Shown here piece by piece: positions 19,434-28,185 of a DNA stretch of 64,000 nt; positions within the stretch are counted from its first letter, which is position 1, and every line of letters begins with the position of its first letter. The notes beneath the pieces were generated by a model. That model was not told the DNA's origin, did no database searches, and was given only the letters and a program-made list of their open reading frames with translations. Both the position numbers and the translations under genes were made by a program. The DNA is taken from NCBI RefSeq assembly GCF_025905425.1, contig NZ_CP109603.1:4108501-4172500 (forward strand). Direction: 5' to 3'. This stretch comes from Pseudomonas putida (GTDB taxonomy: Bacteria > Pseudomonadota > Gammaproteobacteria > Pseudomonadales > Pseudomonadaceae).

Positions 19434-19500
19434 CCCACAGCGCTGAACCCGAGGGTACGGTCTTTCCTGTGGGAGCGGGCTTGCCCCGCGAATGGGCTGC
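19434..19500. repeat. Right remainder of the interrupted REP and its inverted partner
   Basis: CCCACAG at 19434 completes the REP begun at 18169. After a 26-base centre, CTGTGGGAGCGGGCTTGCCC (19467 on) plus CGCGAATGGG is the inverted partner. A further GGCTGC/GCAGCC stem follows. The pair separated the MFS transporter from purT before the IS landed. Confidence 0.9.
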
Positions 19501-19524
19501 ACAGCAGCCCCTTACACAATCAGA

Positions 19525-20706
19525 TCAAAACTCGACTTTGACCGCCTGCGAAGCCCGGGTCGCCTTGGCCCGCGCCGCTTCGATCGACTCATCACGCGCC
19601 AGGCATACGCCCATGCGACGGGTACCGTTGATTTCCGGCTTGCCGAACAGACGAATGGCCGTGTCCGGCTCGCTCAGCGCGGCCCCCAGGTTAGCGAAGC
19701 TGGTCTGTTGCGACTGGCCTTCCGGCAGAATCACCGCCGACGCCGACGGCCCAAACTGACGCACCACAGGGATCGGCAGGCCAAGAATAGCGCGGGCATG
19801 CAAGGCGAACTGCGACAGGTCCTGGGAGATCAACGTCACCAGGCCGGTATCGTGCGGGCGCGGCGAAACTTCGCTGAACCACACCTGATCGCCTTTAACG
19901 AACAGCTCCACCCCGAACAGACCGCGACCGCCCAAGGCATCGGTGACCGCCTTGGCCACTCGCTGCGACTCGGCCAAGGCCTTGGGGCTCATGGCCTGAG
20001 GCTGCCATGACTCCTGATAATCACCTTTCTCCTGACGATGGCCGACTGGCTCCAGGAAAGTGGTGCCACCGACGTGACGCACGGTCAGCAGGGTGATTTC
20101 GTAGTCGAAATCGATGAAGCCTTCGATGATCACTCGGCCCTTGCCGGCGCGGCCGCCTTCCTGGGCGTAGTCCCAGGACTTCTGCAGGTCGGCATCGCTG
20201 CGCAGCAGGCTCTGGCCTTTGCCCGACGAGCTCATCACCGGCTTGACCACGCACGGGTAGCCGACGTCGGCCACGGCCTTGGCGTAGTCTTCATAGGTGT
20301 CGGCGAAATGATACGGCGAGGTCGGCAGGTCCAGTTCTTCGGCGGCCAGACGACGGATGCCTTCACGGTTCATGGTCAGCTGGGTGGCACGGGCGGTGGG
20401 CACTACGGTGAAGCCTTCGTTTTCCAGCTCGACCAGGGTCGCGGTGGCAATGGCTTCGATTTCAGGGACGATGTAATGCGGCTTCTCGGCCTCGATCACT
20501 GCGCGCAGGGCGACGCCATCGAGCATGTTGACCACATGGCTGCGGTGCGCCACCTGCATGGCCGGGGCATTGGCGTAGCGGTCCACGGCGATCACTTCGA
20601 CGCCCAGGCGCTGCAGCTCGATCACCACTTCCTTGCCCAACTCACCGCAGCCGCAGAGCAGTACACGGGTGGCGGTGGGCGACAATGGGGTTCCGATACG
20701 GGTCAT
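19525..20706 (-). CDS. purT: Formate-dependent phosphoribosylglycinamide formyltransferase (PurT)
   Basis: A 393-residue ATP-grasp enzyme that makes formyl-GAR from GAR, formate and ATP, the THF-independent third step of purine synthesis. The N-terminal pre-ATP-grasp domain has [49 protein letters not shown]. The ATP-grasp core has [17 protein letters not shown] and [34 protein letters not shown]. Length matches E. coli PurT. Its stop is 25 bases from the REP remnant. Confidence 0.98.
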   Translation of the reverse strand: MTRIGTPLSPTATRVLLCGCGELGKEVVIELQRLGVEVIAVDRYANAPAMQVAHRSHVVNMLDGVALRAVIEAEKPHYIVPEIEAIATATLVELENEGFTVVPTARATQLTMNREGIRRLAAEELDLPTSPYHFADTYEDYAKAVADVGYPCVVKPVMSSSGKGQSLLRSDADLQKSWDYAQEGGRAGKGRVIIEGFIDFDYEITLLTVRHVGGTTFLEPVGHRQEKGDYQESWQPQAMSPKALAESQRVAKAVTDALGGRGLFGVELFVKGDQVWFSEVSPRPHDTGLVTLISQDLSQFALHARAILGLPIPVVRQFGPSASAVILPEGQSQQTSFANLGAALSEPDTAIRLFGKPEINGTRRMGVCLARDESIEAARAKATRASQAVKVEF

Positions 20707-20782
20707 TTCAGGTCCTCGAAGGCGTCCGGGGCTGCGCCAGGCTAAGCGCCGCCCGCTGAAAAAGGACCCGTATTCTACACCA

Positions 20783-21250
20783 TCAACCGACCGCAGCAGC
20801 CCGCCGGGCGCGAAATGCCATGGCCAGCCACACCGCGGTGACGCCGGCGAACTTCGAGGCCATCGCCGTGCCGATCACAGCTGGGGTCAGGGCACCGATC
20901 ATGCCGAAGAAAATGAAGGTATCGACCGGAATGCTCAGCGCCGAGCTCAGCCACAGGCGGTCACGCAGGGGCCGGCGTGTGACACTGAACACCAGCCAGT
21001 CGATCAGTTCGGAGATAAAGAAGGCGGTGGCGCTAGCCAGTGCGATGGCCGGTTCCGAGGTGACGTATGACAGCACCAGGGCCACCAGCATGGCGATCAG
21101 GGCGCCATGCCCGAAGCGGGTCTGGACCATGTCGCGCAGGATGAACACCAGGCCGCCCCAGGCGGACCAGATGATGTCCAGGTGTGGGGCACTGGAAAAG
21201 GCGTAGTTGATCAGCACTACGCTGCTGATATAGGCGATGAGAAAGAACAT
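20783..21250 (-). CDS. VUT family (queuosine-precursor type) transporter
   Basis: A 155-residue protein with about five hydrophobic segments. [17 protein letters not shown] opens the protein, and the family core [55 protein letters not shown] follows. This matches the VUT/DUF165 family that includes YhhQ, a transporter of queuosine precursors such as preQ0. It is shorter than YhhQ (about 220 residues), so substrate assignment is uncertain. It lies 76 bases upstream of purT, in the same direction. Confidence 0.8.
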   Translation of the reverse strand: MFFLIAYISSVVLINYAFSSAPHLDIIWSAWGGLVFILRDMVQTRFGHGALIAMLVALVLSYVTSEPAIALASATAFFISELIDWLVFSVTRRPLRDRLWLSSALSIPVDTFIFFGMIGALTPAVIGTAMASKFAGVTAVWLAMAFRARRAAAVG

Positions 21251-21312
21251 GAGCAGTAACCGTCAGACAAGCCGCACAGGTTACTTGATTTTGGGGTCAG
21301 CGGCAGCCGCTC

Positions 21313-21513
21313 CTACAAAATCATGCCGGCAGCCACTGCCCGTTCATGGCACAGCTTCAACACCGCGCGGCGTTCAGTGTTATCCATCCGCCCCCAGCGG
21401 CCAATCTCGGCCACCGTGCGCTGGCAACCCGTGCAGATATCCTGCTCGTCCAGCGCGCAGATGCTCACACACGGCGACGCCACCGGGCGCTCGACCTTGA
21501 CCGCCTCACTCAT
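21313..21513 (-). CDS. DUF1289 domain protein
   Basis: A 66-residue protein with the DUF1289 cysteine pattern [38 protein letters not shown], four conserved cysteines suggesting a bound metal or Fe-S cluster. Two adjacent ATGs (21516 and 21513) both overlap the stop region of the carbonic-anhydrase gene, so translation is coupled. The family is widespread in proteobacteria and of unknown function. Confidence 0.88.
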   Translation of the reverse strand: MSEAVKVERPVASPCVSICALDEQDICTGCQRTVAEIGRWGRMDNTERRAVLKLCHERAVAAGMIL

Positions 21514-22030
21514 CATCCACCACCAGGTCACGCGCATAACGCTGGGCATTGTGCACATAGTGCGCGGCGCCGGCCTCGATCATGCGCATCTGCTGCTCGC
21601 TCAACTCGCGCACCACCTTGCCTGGCGAACCCATCACCAACGACCCGTCGGGGATTTCCTTGCCCTCGGGGATAAGCGCGTTGGCGCCGATGATGCAATG
21701 CTTGCCGATGCGTGCCCCGTTCAGGATCACCGCGTTGATGCCGATCAGGCTGTAATCGCCGACCGTACAACCATGCAGCATGGCGTTATGGCCGACCGTC
21801 ACCCCCTTGCCCAAGGTCAACGGCGAACCCATGTCGGTGTGCATCACAGTGCCGTCCTGGACATTGCTGTCCTCGCCGATGTCGATCAGTTCGTTGTCAC
21901 CCCGCAATACAGCACCAAACCATACGCTGGCACGGGCCTGCAGGCGCACATTGCCGATCACAGTGGCGTTGGGTGCGATCCAACTGGTGGGATGGCTGTC
22001 GACCCGCAGGTCGCCCAGGCGATATTTCAT
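21506..22030 (-). CDS. Gamma-class carbonic anhydrase-like protein
   Basis: A 174-residue left-handed beta-helix protein with repeated hexapeptides (for example [24 protein letters not shown]). Candidate zinc ligands are the histidines in [10 protein letters not shown] and [16 protein letters not shown], in the family arrangement. It resembles YrdA/PaaY-type proteins. Many of these bind zinc but lack strong CO2 hydration, so carbonic anhydrase activity is inferred. It overlaps the DUF1289 gene by a few bases. Confidence 0.9.
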   Translation of the reverse strand: MKYRLGDLRVDSHPTSWIAPNATVIGNVRLQARASVWFGAVLRGDNELIDIGEDSNVQDGTVMHTDMGSPLTLGKGVTVGHNAMLHGCTVGDYSLIGINAVILNGARIGKHCIIGANALIPEGKEIPDGSLVMGSPGKVVRELSEQQMRMIEAGAAHYVHNAQRYARDLVVDDE

Positions 22031-22087
22031 GCTCGCTCCTCAGGATAAACGGCGGCGGTTTGAAGCAGACGGCAGGGTGGGCCCCGC

Positions 22088-22687
22088 TCAGATTTCGATG
22101 TAACGCTCCGGGGGTTGATGCAGGCTGATGCCGGCGTCGTACAGCAGGTTGACCAGCTCGACGATCATGATCGCCGACAGCCCCCAGATCTTGTATTCGC
22201 CGTAACGGTAACTGGGCACGTACCAGCTACGCCCCTGGTAATCGATACGGTGGGTGTGGTCACGCGGGTCTTGGCGAAAGAATTCCAGCGGCACGGTGAA
22301 TACTGCCGCGATCTCCGCATCGTTGGCGCGGTATTCGACGTAATCGGGAATAAGCCCGACGAATGGCGTCACTTTCAGGCCATGCAGCGAGATCAGCGGG
22401 CTCAGCGGGCCGATCACTTCCACCAGCCCTGGCGGCAGGCCGATTTCTTCTTCGGCCTCGCGCAGGGCGGTAAACACCAGGTCCGGGTCTTCGGGGTCGC
22501 GGCGGCCACCCGGGAAGGCCACTTCGCCACCGTGGGTCGACAGCCCCTTGGCGCGCAGGGTCAAGACCAGTTCGGGCGCTTCGCTGCGGGTAATGGGCAA
22601 GAGTACCGCCGCTTCGGGAAACCTTCGGTCGGTTTCCAGTGATGCGGGTTCATGGTTGCTCATTCGGCGAAGAAGCTCGTCCAGCAT
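22088..22687 (-). CDS. Nudix hydrolase, CoA pyrophosphatase type
   Basis: A 199-residue protein. VAFPGGRRDPEDPDLVFTALREAEEEIGL carries the Nudix box with the extra upstream block (RAKGLSTHGGEVAFPGG) typical of CoA/acyl-CoA diphosphatases such as NudL. ATG 22687 is preferred over an upstream in-frame start because MLDELLRRM is the usual N-terminus and a GAGAG site lies 7 bases before it. It diverges from the next Nudix gene at 22813. Confidence 0.92.
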   Translation of the reverse strand: MLDELLRRMSNHEPASLETDRRFPEAAVLLPITRSEAPELVLTLRAKGLSTHGGEVAFPGGRRDPEDPDLVFTALREAEEEIGLPPGLVEVIGPLSPLISLHGLKVTPFVGLIPDYVEYRANDAEIAAVFTVPLEFFRQDPRDHTHRIDYQGRSWYVPSYRYGEYKIWGLSAIMIVELVNLLYDAGISLHQPPERYIEI

Positions 22688-22812
22688 TGCGCACTCTCGT
22701 ATCCAAGGCCTGTCTTGCATGATGCACCAAAGCCGCGAAGCACCCAAGTCCCGTACGCTTGCGGCCACCGGGCCATCGCGCCAAGATAGCCCTGTCATAA
22801 GGGAAGCTAAGC

Positions 22813-23364
22813 ATGAAATTCTGCAGCGCGTGCGGCCAGCCGGTCATTCAGCAGATCCCCGAGGGCGACAGCCGCCTGCGGTATGTCTGCGCGTATTGCC
22901 AGACCATCCACTACCAGAACCCAAACATCGTCGCCGGGGTGCTGCCGACCTGGGGCAGCCAGGTGCTGCTGTGCCGCCGCGCCATCGAGCCACGCCGTGG
23001 CTACTGGACCCTGCCCGCCGGGTTCATGGAGAACGGCGAGACCCTCGATCAGGCCGCCCGTCGTGAAACTGTCGAGGAAGCCTGTGCCCAGGTCGGGCCA
23101 ATGAGCCTCTACCAATTGTTCGACCTGCCGCACATCAACCAGGTGCATGTGTTCTTCCGCGCCGAACTTGCCGACCTGCGCTTCGATGTGGGCGTCGAAA
23201 GCCTGGAAGTGCGGCTGTTCGAAGAACATGAGATACCGTGGGGCGAGCTGGCTTTCCGCACCGTCACACGCACACTAGAATGCTACTATCGCGACCGCAT
23301 CGGGCAGCACTACCCCATAGGCCATGAGTACCTGCCGCCGATGAACGTCTCGCCCACTACTTAA
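22813..23364 (+). CDS. Nudix hydrolase with N-terminal zinc ribbon
   Basis: A 183-residue protein. Zinc-ribbon cysteines occur as CSAC (residues 4-7) and CAYC (26-29), followed by a Nudix domain with PAGFMENGETLDQAARRETVEEACAQV. This layout resembles NudC-related NADH/ADP-ribose pyrophosphatases but lacks the long N-terminal domain of NudC. The substrate is probably a nucleoside diphosphate derivative. A L,D-transpeptidase gene follows after 18 bases. Confidence 0.9.
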   Translation: MKFCSACGQPVIQQIPEGDSRLRYVCAYCQTIHYQNPNIVAGVLPTWGSQVLLCRRAIEPRRGYWTLPAGFMENGETLDQAARRETVEEACAQVGPMSLYQLFDLPHINQVHVFFRAELADLRFDVGVESLEVRLFEEHEIPWGELAFRTVTRTLECYYRDRIGQHYPIGHEYLPPMNVSPTT

Positions 23365-23382
23365 GCCTGCAGGTGCTGCTTC

Positions 23383-23937
23383 ATGCGCTGGTTGTTTGCC
23401 TTTTTCTGCCTTTGCGTTACCTCGGTGTCCCAGGCTGCCTTCACCGAGACCATCATTCGCAAGCCGCAACCACCGGTGCCTGCGCAATCGCAATCGCAGG
23501 CCGCCATGCAGCCACTCATCGACAAGGTGCTGGTGATCAAGTCCGAGCGCCGCCTGCAACTGATCAGCCGTGGCGAACCGCTGAAGACCTACCGAATTTC
23601 CCTGGGCAAGCAGCCCAAGGGCGCCAAGGAGCGCGAAGGCGACAAGAAAACCCCAGAGGGCCTCTACTGGCTGGACTGGCGCAAGCAGAGCGACCGTTTC
23701 AACCTGGCCATGCACATCGACTACCCGAACATCAGCGACGCCGCCCGCGCCACCCGCGAGGGCGTGAGCGCCGGCAGCATGATCATGATCCATGGAACGC
23801 CGATCAACGACGACTACCCGGAGTGGTACTTCCATACCCTGGACTGGACGGATGGTTGCATCGCCATGCGTAACCGCGACATGCAGGAAGTCTGGGAACT
23901 GGTCAAGGACGGGACGTTGATCGAGATTCGTCCCTGA
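23383..23937 (+). CDS. L,D-transpeptidase (YkuD domain)
   Basis: A 184-residue protein with a signal peptide (RWLFAFFCLCVTSVSQA) and a YkuD domain from about residue 48. It contains KVLVIKSERRLQLISRGEPLKTYRISLG, SMIMIHGTPINDDYPEW and the catalytic HTLDWTDGCIAMRNRDM with the essential Cys. It acts in the periplasm, forming 3-3 peptidoglycan cross-links or attaching proteins. An AGGT site precedes the ATG. The 150 bases after it hold no gene. Confidence 0.93.
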   Translation: MRWLFAFFCLCVTSVSQAAFTETIIRKPQPPVPAQSQSQAAMQPLIDKVLVIKSERRLQLISRGEPLKTYRISLGKQPKGAKEREGDKKTPEGLYWLDWRKQSDRFNLAMHIDYPNISDAARATREGVSAGSMIMIHGTPINDDYPEWYFHTLDWTDGCIAMRNRDMQEVWELVKDGTLIEIRP

Positions 23938-24087
23938 CGTCCTACAAACCCACTCACCGTGTAGGAGCTTTCGCACATTCAAATGCTAACCCGCCTGACA
24001 TCCGCATAGGCGGCGTACTGATGCTGACGCTCGCCAGGTGGGCGCGCGGTTGCAGTCGGCCAAAGGCGGCAAGGCGGACTGACCTGA

Positions 24088-24747
24088 TCACCAACTGACC
24101 CGCCGCTGCCCTGTCGTTGCCTCCGGCCCCAGCCACTGCGCGCCGCGCAGCAGCGGGGTCAGGGCAGCATCGGGTTGCAACGCGATGGCGATTTGCGCCT
24201 GCCGCCCGCGCACATCTGCATCCATATCGAGCTGATGCTGCCCTGGCTGCAGCAACTGCCCCAGCAGGCGCCAGCCCCCTCGGCACTGCACCTCGACCCA
24301 GCCTTGCCCCAACCCCAGCGACCAAGGCTCACTCAATGCCAGGTCCGCCACCGTGAGGCGTCCATCGCTGGCCAGGCATTGCAACCCCGAACCCTGCACC
24401 CGCACCGAACCCTGCCACTGTCCATCCAGACGATACGCTGCAGGCACAGTCGCCTGCGCCGCTGCTGGCCGCACCTCTAGCGCCCAGCGCCAGGGCCAGC
24501 CGTGAACGTGCACGTGCCACGCCTGCCCCTGAAACCCCAGCGCGCCCTGCCCCTGCAAACGCCAAGGCTGCACGGCCCACTGCAAGGGCCCGAACGGCCC
24601 CAACTGGGCAGCCTGCCCTTGCCACAGGCTGCCGCTCACACCCGCCGCCGGTAACCCAAAGCCACGCACCAGCCAACTGGCCGGCAAGTGCACCAGCAAG
24701 GTCAGGCCAAACACCAGTAGCAACCACGCCACGCCGCCCCGGCTCAT
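24088..24747 (-). CDS. gspN: Type II secretion protein GspN
   Basis: A 219-residue protein starting MSRGGVAWLLLVFGLTLLVHLPASWLV, one N-terminal membrane anchor, then a periplasmic beta-rich domain with GSLWQGQAAQLGPFGPLQWAVQPW, the recognisable GspN block. GspN is an accessory T2SS subunit. ATG 24747 overlaps the gspM stop (ATGA), so the larger upstream frame is not used. It is the last gene of the operon. Confidence 0.85.
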   Translation of the reverse strand: MSRGGVAWLLLVFGLTLLVHLPASWLVRGFGLPAAGVSGSLWQGQAAQLGPFGPLQWAVQPWRLQGQGALGFQGQAWHVHVHGWPWRWALEVRPAAAQATVPAAYRLDGQWQGSVRVQGSGLQCLASDGRLTVADLALSEPWSLGLGQGWVEVQCRGGWRLLGQLLQPGQHQLDMDADVRGRQAQIAIALQPDAALTPLLRGAQWLGPEATTGQRRVSW

Positions 24748-25130
24748 GGTCGAAGCACCAGGTCGAAGCGCATCCCCTGAGGGTCTTGCTCCAACCCCCA
24801 CTGCAAGGGCAGCGCGCCTTCGGCCTGCAGCGCGCGTACCCAATCCAGCAGGGCCTGCTCATCGCCTACCTGACCGCGCATTTGCCAGGCCTCGCCCTGC
24901 GTGACCACCTCCAGTAACTCGATCCGCCGGGCCTGTGCCGACGCGCGCAGGCGCTCAAGGTTCAACGTCGCGCCACCCTGCAAACCCACCGCAGCTTCCG
25001 CCAGCGCCCGCCATTGGCTCAGCACGCGCCATTGCGCCACACCTTCGCGCACCACCAGCACGCTCGACAGCAGCGCGATGAGGCACACGGCCAACGGCAA
25101 ACGGTGCCGCGGCATCCAGGCCCTGCTCAT
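24744..25130 (-). CDS. gspM: Type II secretion protein GspM
   Basis: A 128-residue bitopic protein. A short cytoplasmic N-terminus (MSRAWMPRHR) and a transmembrane segment (LPLAVCLIALLSSVLVV) precede a periplasmic ferredoxin-like domain (RRIELLEVVTQGEAWQMRGQVGDEQALLDWVRALQ). GspM partners GspL in the inner-membrane platform. The start overlaps the gspL stop (ATGA), and its own stop overlaps gspN. It is somewhat shorter than classical GspM (about 160). Confidence 0.88.
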   Translation of the reverse strand: MSRAWMPRHRLPLAVCLIALLSSVLVVREGVAQWRVLSQWRALAEAAVGLQGGATLNLERLRASAQARRIELLEVVTQGEAWQMRGQVGDEQALLDWVRALQAEGALPLQWGLEQDPQGMRFDLVLRP

Positions 25131-26212
25131 GCCGCCACCTCCAGGTCGAACACCACGTTTGGCGACGACTCGCCGCCACTGACCTGCAACTGAGCCCCTA
25201 CAGCACTGGCCATCTCGCGCCAAGGTGGTGCGGCGCCCTCCCCCTCCAGCCGCACATGCCAACGCTGGCCATCAAAGCGCACCGCTTGCAGGCGCCAGCC
25301 GGGATGCTCACGCAGCCAGGCGTGCAAGCGTTGCTGTAAGTCGTCGAGCTGACGCAGGCGCACTTGCTGCTGCAGGTCGGCCTCGCGCAGGCGCTTGAGC
25401 GACTGAGCGGCCTGCCTGGGCCCCGCCTGCTCACCTGTCACGGCAATCACCTGGGCCTGCCAAAGCTGGGCCTGGCGCCATTGCTGGGCCAACCACAAGC
25501 CGCCCCAGGTGCACGCTAGCAGCAGGCATGCAGCAATAAGCTGGCACTGCTGCCGTGACGGCCCCGCCAGCGAACGGCGCCGCCTCTGCTCGAACAGGCC
25601 AGGCACGCTGTCCAGCGCTGCCAATGCTGCCGGCCACCTGCCTTCCAGGGGGAGCCTGCGTAGCTGGGGCCAGGGTTCGAGCAACACCTCGCCCATCGAC
25701 TCAGGCCAGGCCAGCCAGTGCTCAGCAGCGTCTTCGCTCAGCCCCTTGAGTAGGCTGACCCCACCTTCTTTCTGCCACCACCAGGCTGCACCCGGCTCGG
25801 GTACAGGCAGCAACTGGAATTCGGCCCAGCACCGCTCGACCACCAGCCCCCACTCGGCACATTGCCCACGCCAGCCGTCCAACTGCTCACGCGCCACGGC
25901 CAGTAACCGGGCTTGCCCGGCCGCATGGCCCAGATACCCACACACCACCTCATCCGCGCCTTGCAGCAAACGGTCTTCAAGCAGCAGCGGCCACTCTTCA
26001 CGCTTGAGCCCTGGCGGCGCGGCCAACTGGAAATGGCTGCAGCGCTCGGCAGGCACGATCAACGCCACCCGCGCTTGTAGATTCGCCGGCGGTTCGCCCT
26101 GCCCCTGGCGTTGCACGCCATCGCCCCCGACCAGTAACCAGTCCCAAGGGCTGCCTGGACGCAACAGCAGCCAAGGTCGTGCCGGTGAGCGTCGACGCCA
26201 GTCAACGTTCAT
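25127..26212 (-). CDS. gspL: Type II secretion protein GspL
   Basis: A 361-residue platform protein. Residues about 1-220 form the cytoplasmic actin-like domain that binds GspE (WDWLLVGGDGVQ..., EWPLLLEDRLLQGADEV), followed by a transmembrane segment CQLIAACLLLACTWGGLWLAQQW and a periplasmic C-terminus that pairs with GspM. The ATG overlaps the gspJ stop (ATGA). The usual gspK gene between J and L is missing here; see 37578. Confidence 0.9.
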   Translation of the reverse strand: MNVDWRRRSPARPWLLLRPGSPWDWLLVGGDGVQRQGQGEPPANLQARVALIVPAERCSHFQLAAPPGLKREEWPLLLEDRLLQGADEVVCGYLGHAAGQARLLAVAREQLDGWRGQCAEWGLVVERCWAEFQLLPVPEPGAAWWWQKEGGVSLLKGLSEDAAEHWLAWPESMGEVLLEPWPQLRRLPLEGRWPAALAALDSVPGLFEQRRRRSLAGPSRQQCQLIAACLLLACTWGGLWLAQQWRQAQLWQAQVIAVTGEQAGPRQAAQSLKRLREADLQQQVRLRQLDDLQQRLHAWLREHPGWRLQAVRFDGQRWHVRLEGEGAAPPWREMASAVGAQLQVSGGESSPNVVFDLEVAA

Positions 26213-26799
26213 GAGCGCCCCCAGGGAAGAACGAAGGTGCAGGCATACGGTGCTCCATCACGTTGCAGTTCCAGGCGCACGCCACGGCCGGGGTGCGCGG
26301 GTTGATCGGAAGGCCAAGGCAGCCAGCGGCCACTCTGGTGGTAAAGAATGTTCATCGCGCTCACCCGCCCAAGCTGTTCACGCAGCACCCAGCGTGGCGC
26401 CGAGGCGGCATACAAGTCCGCCGAGCTTTCCAGCAGCAAGCGTTGCTCCCGCGCCTCGAAGCGCAAGCGCTGGCGCTGCAAACGCGACCCGCCTTCGGCT
26501 TCCGGCAGGCCTGTCGCGGCCACCCACAGCAGTTGCCGGCTCGCCGGTTGCCAGTCCAACCAACGGCTGGCCAAGGGCAGCCGCTGCTCATACACACGGC
26601 GCAGGACCGGGCTGTCGAAGCGCCGCTCCAGCGCCAGGCAAAAGTCCAGCACCGAGGTTTCCTGGCTGCTCACCTGCAACCGCTCACGCACCTTCAGCCA
26701 GCCATTGACCAACGCTGCCAGCATGACGCCGAGCAGCGCGGTGAGGGCCAGAGCCACCATCAGTTCGATCAGGGTCAGGCCTGCCTGCTGCCGCTTCAT
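26209..26799 (-). CDS. gspJ: Type II secretion minor pseudopilin GspJ
   Basis: A 196-residue minor pseudopilin. The prepilin motif is KRQQAG/LTLIELMVALALTALLGVMLAALV, with Glu5 retained, cleaved and N-methylated by prepilin peptidase. The larger C-terminal domain (LDFCLALERRFDSPVLRRVYEQ, RGVRLELQRDGAPYACTF) is typical of GspJ at the pseudopilus tip. It overlaps gspI by 4 bases and gspL by 4 bases. Confidence 0.92.
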   Translation of the reverse strand: MKRQQAGLTLIELMVALALTALLGVMLAALVNGWLKVRERLQVSSQETSVLDFCLALERRFDSPVLRRVYEQRLPLASRWLDWQPASRQLLWVAATGLPEAEGGSRLQRQRLRFEAREQRLLLESSADLYAASAPRWVLREQLGRVSAMNILYHQSGRWLPWPSDQPAHPGRGVRLELQRDGAPYACTFVLPWGRS

Positions 26800-27164
26800 G
26801 GGCGCTCCAGAAACACACTGTATTGGCCAAGCGGCAGCCGCTGGTCGCGGTCGCCGAACAGCAACAGTTCACCCCTGCGCAGGTCGCGCACGCCGGTGCG
26901 GCGCAGTTTCAGTTGCCAATGGCACACCTGGCCGCCCTGGTTCAGTTCGCCGCCCACTTGATTGCTGGCCGGCCAGTACTGCTCGACGGTGAAACGGGCC
27001 TGCAGCTCGCGGGCGCAGAGCAGGCCAAGGCGGTGCTGCTGCAGGTTGTCCTGCACCGCCAGACGCTGGCGCAGGACCTGGCTGGTGATCACCGCCAACA
27101 CTGCGGCAATGGCCAGGGCAACGGTCACTTCCAGCAGGGTGAAACCACGCTGCTGGCGTTTCAT
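26796..27164 (-). CDS. gspI: Type II secretion minor pseudopilin GspI
   Basis: A 122-residue pseudopilin with a short leader MKRQQRG/FTLLEVTVALAIAAVLAVITSQVL, Glu5 present, and the small GspI C-terminal domain (CARELQARFTVEQYWPA). It forms the tip complex with GspJ and GspK. The start overlaps the gspH stop (ATGA). Confidence 0.92.
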   Translation of the reverse strand: MKRQQRGFTLLEVTVALAIAAVLAVITSQVLRQRLAVQDNLQQHRLGLLCARELQARFTVEQYWPASNQVGGELNQGGQVCHWQLKLRRTGVRDLRRGELLLFGDRDQRLPLGQYSVFLERP

Positions 27165-27634
27165 GGCACAGCCGCCGTCTGCAGGCGGCCATCACGGCGC
27201 CAGGCCCAGTGCTGACTGCCCTCAGCCCAGCGCCAGCGCACGGAACCCGGCTGCGCCCAACCCTGCGGCGTGAACACAAGGCGCGGCTGCGGGCTGGCTG
27301 GCCAGTCGGGATGCAAACCCTTGGGCCAATCGCCCAGGCTGACCTGTTCGACAACCCAGCCATCGCGCTCACGCCGCACGAACTCCGGGCGTTGGCCGGT
27401 CCAGCGCAGCCCGCGCAACTGCCCGGCGTGCCGCGCCTCGGCGGCCTGCACGTGCATGTGCGCAGCCAGCCGCTGCAAGGCCTGATCGGCACTGGCCTTG
27501 CCGCTGTCGAGCGACGCCACGGCGAGCCCGGTCATGAGCCCGGCGATGGCCAGCACCACCAGCAGTTCGATCAGGCTGAAGCCTTGCTGATGACCGGGTG
27601 CTATTGGGACCGCTATGCGGTCCTTCGCGGGCAA
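27161..27634 (-). CDS. gspH: Type II secretion minor pseudopilin GspH (start uncertain, REP in 5' end)
   Basis: The mature part begins at the prepilin cleavage site HQQG/FSLIELLVVLAIAGLMTGLAVASLD. No ATG lies near it. The open frame continues upstream through a whole REP pair to ATGs at 27712 and 27730, just after the gspG stop. I annotate TTG 27634, because the REP itself supplies GGGAG five bases upstream and the resulting leader of about 18 residues is positively charged. The alternative is a leader of about 50 residues translated from the REP. Operon order G-H-I-J is normal. Confidence 0.75.
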   Translation of the reverse strand: MPAKDRIAVPIAPGHQQGFSLIELLVVLAIAGLMTGLAVASLDSGKASADQALQRLAAHMHVQAAEARHAGQLRGLRWTGQRPEFVRRERDGWVVEQVSLGDWPKGLHPDWPASPQPRLVFTPQGWAQPGSVRWRWAEGSQHWAWRRDGRLQTAAVP

Positions 27635-27709
27635 GCCCGCTCCCACAGGTTCGGCACAGGTCTTCAAGCCTGTATGTATCCTGTGGGAGCGGGCTTGCCC
27701 GCGAAGGGC
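27622..27709. repeat. Inverted REP pair between gspG and gspH
   Basis: CCTTCGCGGGCAAGCCCGCT plus CCCACAGG on the left and CTGTGGGAGCGGGCTTGCCC plus GCGAAGGG on the right flank a 31-base centre. The pair lies inside the T2SS operon, in the frame of gspH. It contains the 14-mer AGCCCGCTCCCACA (27634-27647) that the IS110 guides recognise. Confidence 0.95.
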
Positions 27710-27733
27710 CATATCAGGCTTATCTAACATGCT

Positions 27734-28168
27734 TTACAGCGCCCAGTTACCCAGGTCGGCATCCTGGCCTTCACCGCCCGGCACACCATCGGCGCCTAAC
27801 GAATAAACATCCACCCGCCCATGCTCACCCGGCATGCGGTACTGATAGGGAGTACCCCACGGATCTTCCGGCAAGCGGCGTACATAACCATCGCTGCGCC
27901 ACGAACGCGGCAATGGCTCCTGGGTCGGCTTTTTCACCAGCGCGGCCAAGCCCTGCTCGCTGCTCGGAAACCGCAGGTTATCCAGCCGGTACATGTCCAG
28001 CGCCTGTTCGAGGGTGGCAAGGTCGGCCATGACCTTCTGCCGCATGGCCTTGTCCTGGTTGCCCAGCACGCTGGGGGCGACCACGGCGATCAGCAGGCCG
28101 ATGATGAAGATCACCACCATGATCTCCATGAGGGTGAAGCCACGCTGACGGTTACGTCGATGCTGCAT
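27734..28168 (-). CDS. gspG: Type II secretion major pseudopilin GspG
   Basis: A 144-residue major pseudopilin: MQHRRNRQRG/FTLMEIMVVIFIIGLLIAVVAPSVLGNQDKAMRQ, then DLATLEQALDMYRLDNLRFPSSEQGLAALV and the C-terminal Ca-binding-type region PEDPWGTPYQYRMPGEHGRVDVYSLGADGVPGGEGQDADLG. ATG 28168 is chosen because AGGAG sits 7 bases upstream; another start seven codons earlier overlaps gspF. Confidence 0.97.
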   Translation of the reverse strand: MQHRRNRQRGFTLMEIMVVIFIIGLLIAVVAPSVLGNQDKAMRQKVMADLATLEQALDMYRLDNLRFPSSEQGLAALVKKPTQEPLPRSWRSDGYVRRLPEDPWGTPYQYRMPGEHGRVDVYSLGADGVPGGEGQDADLGNWAL

Positions 28169-28185
28169 GGAAGTACTCCTTGTGT

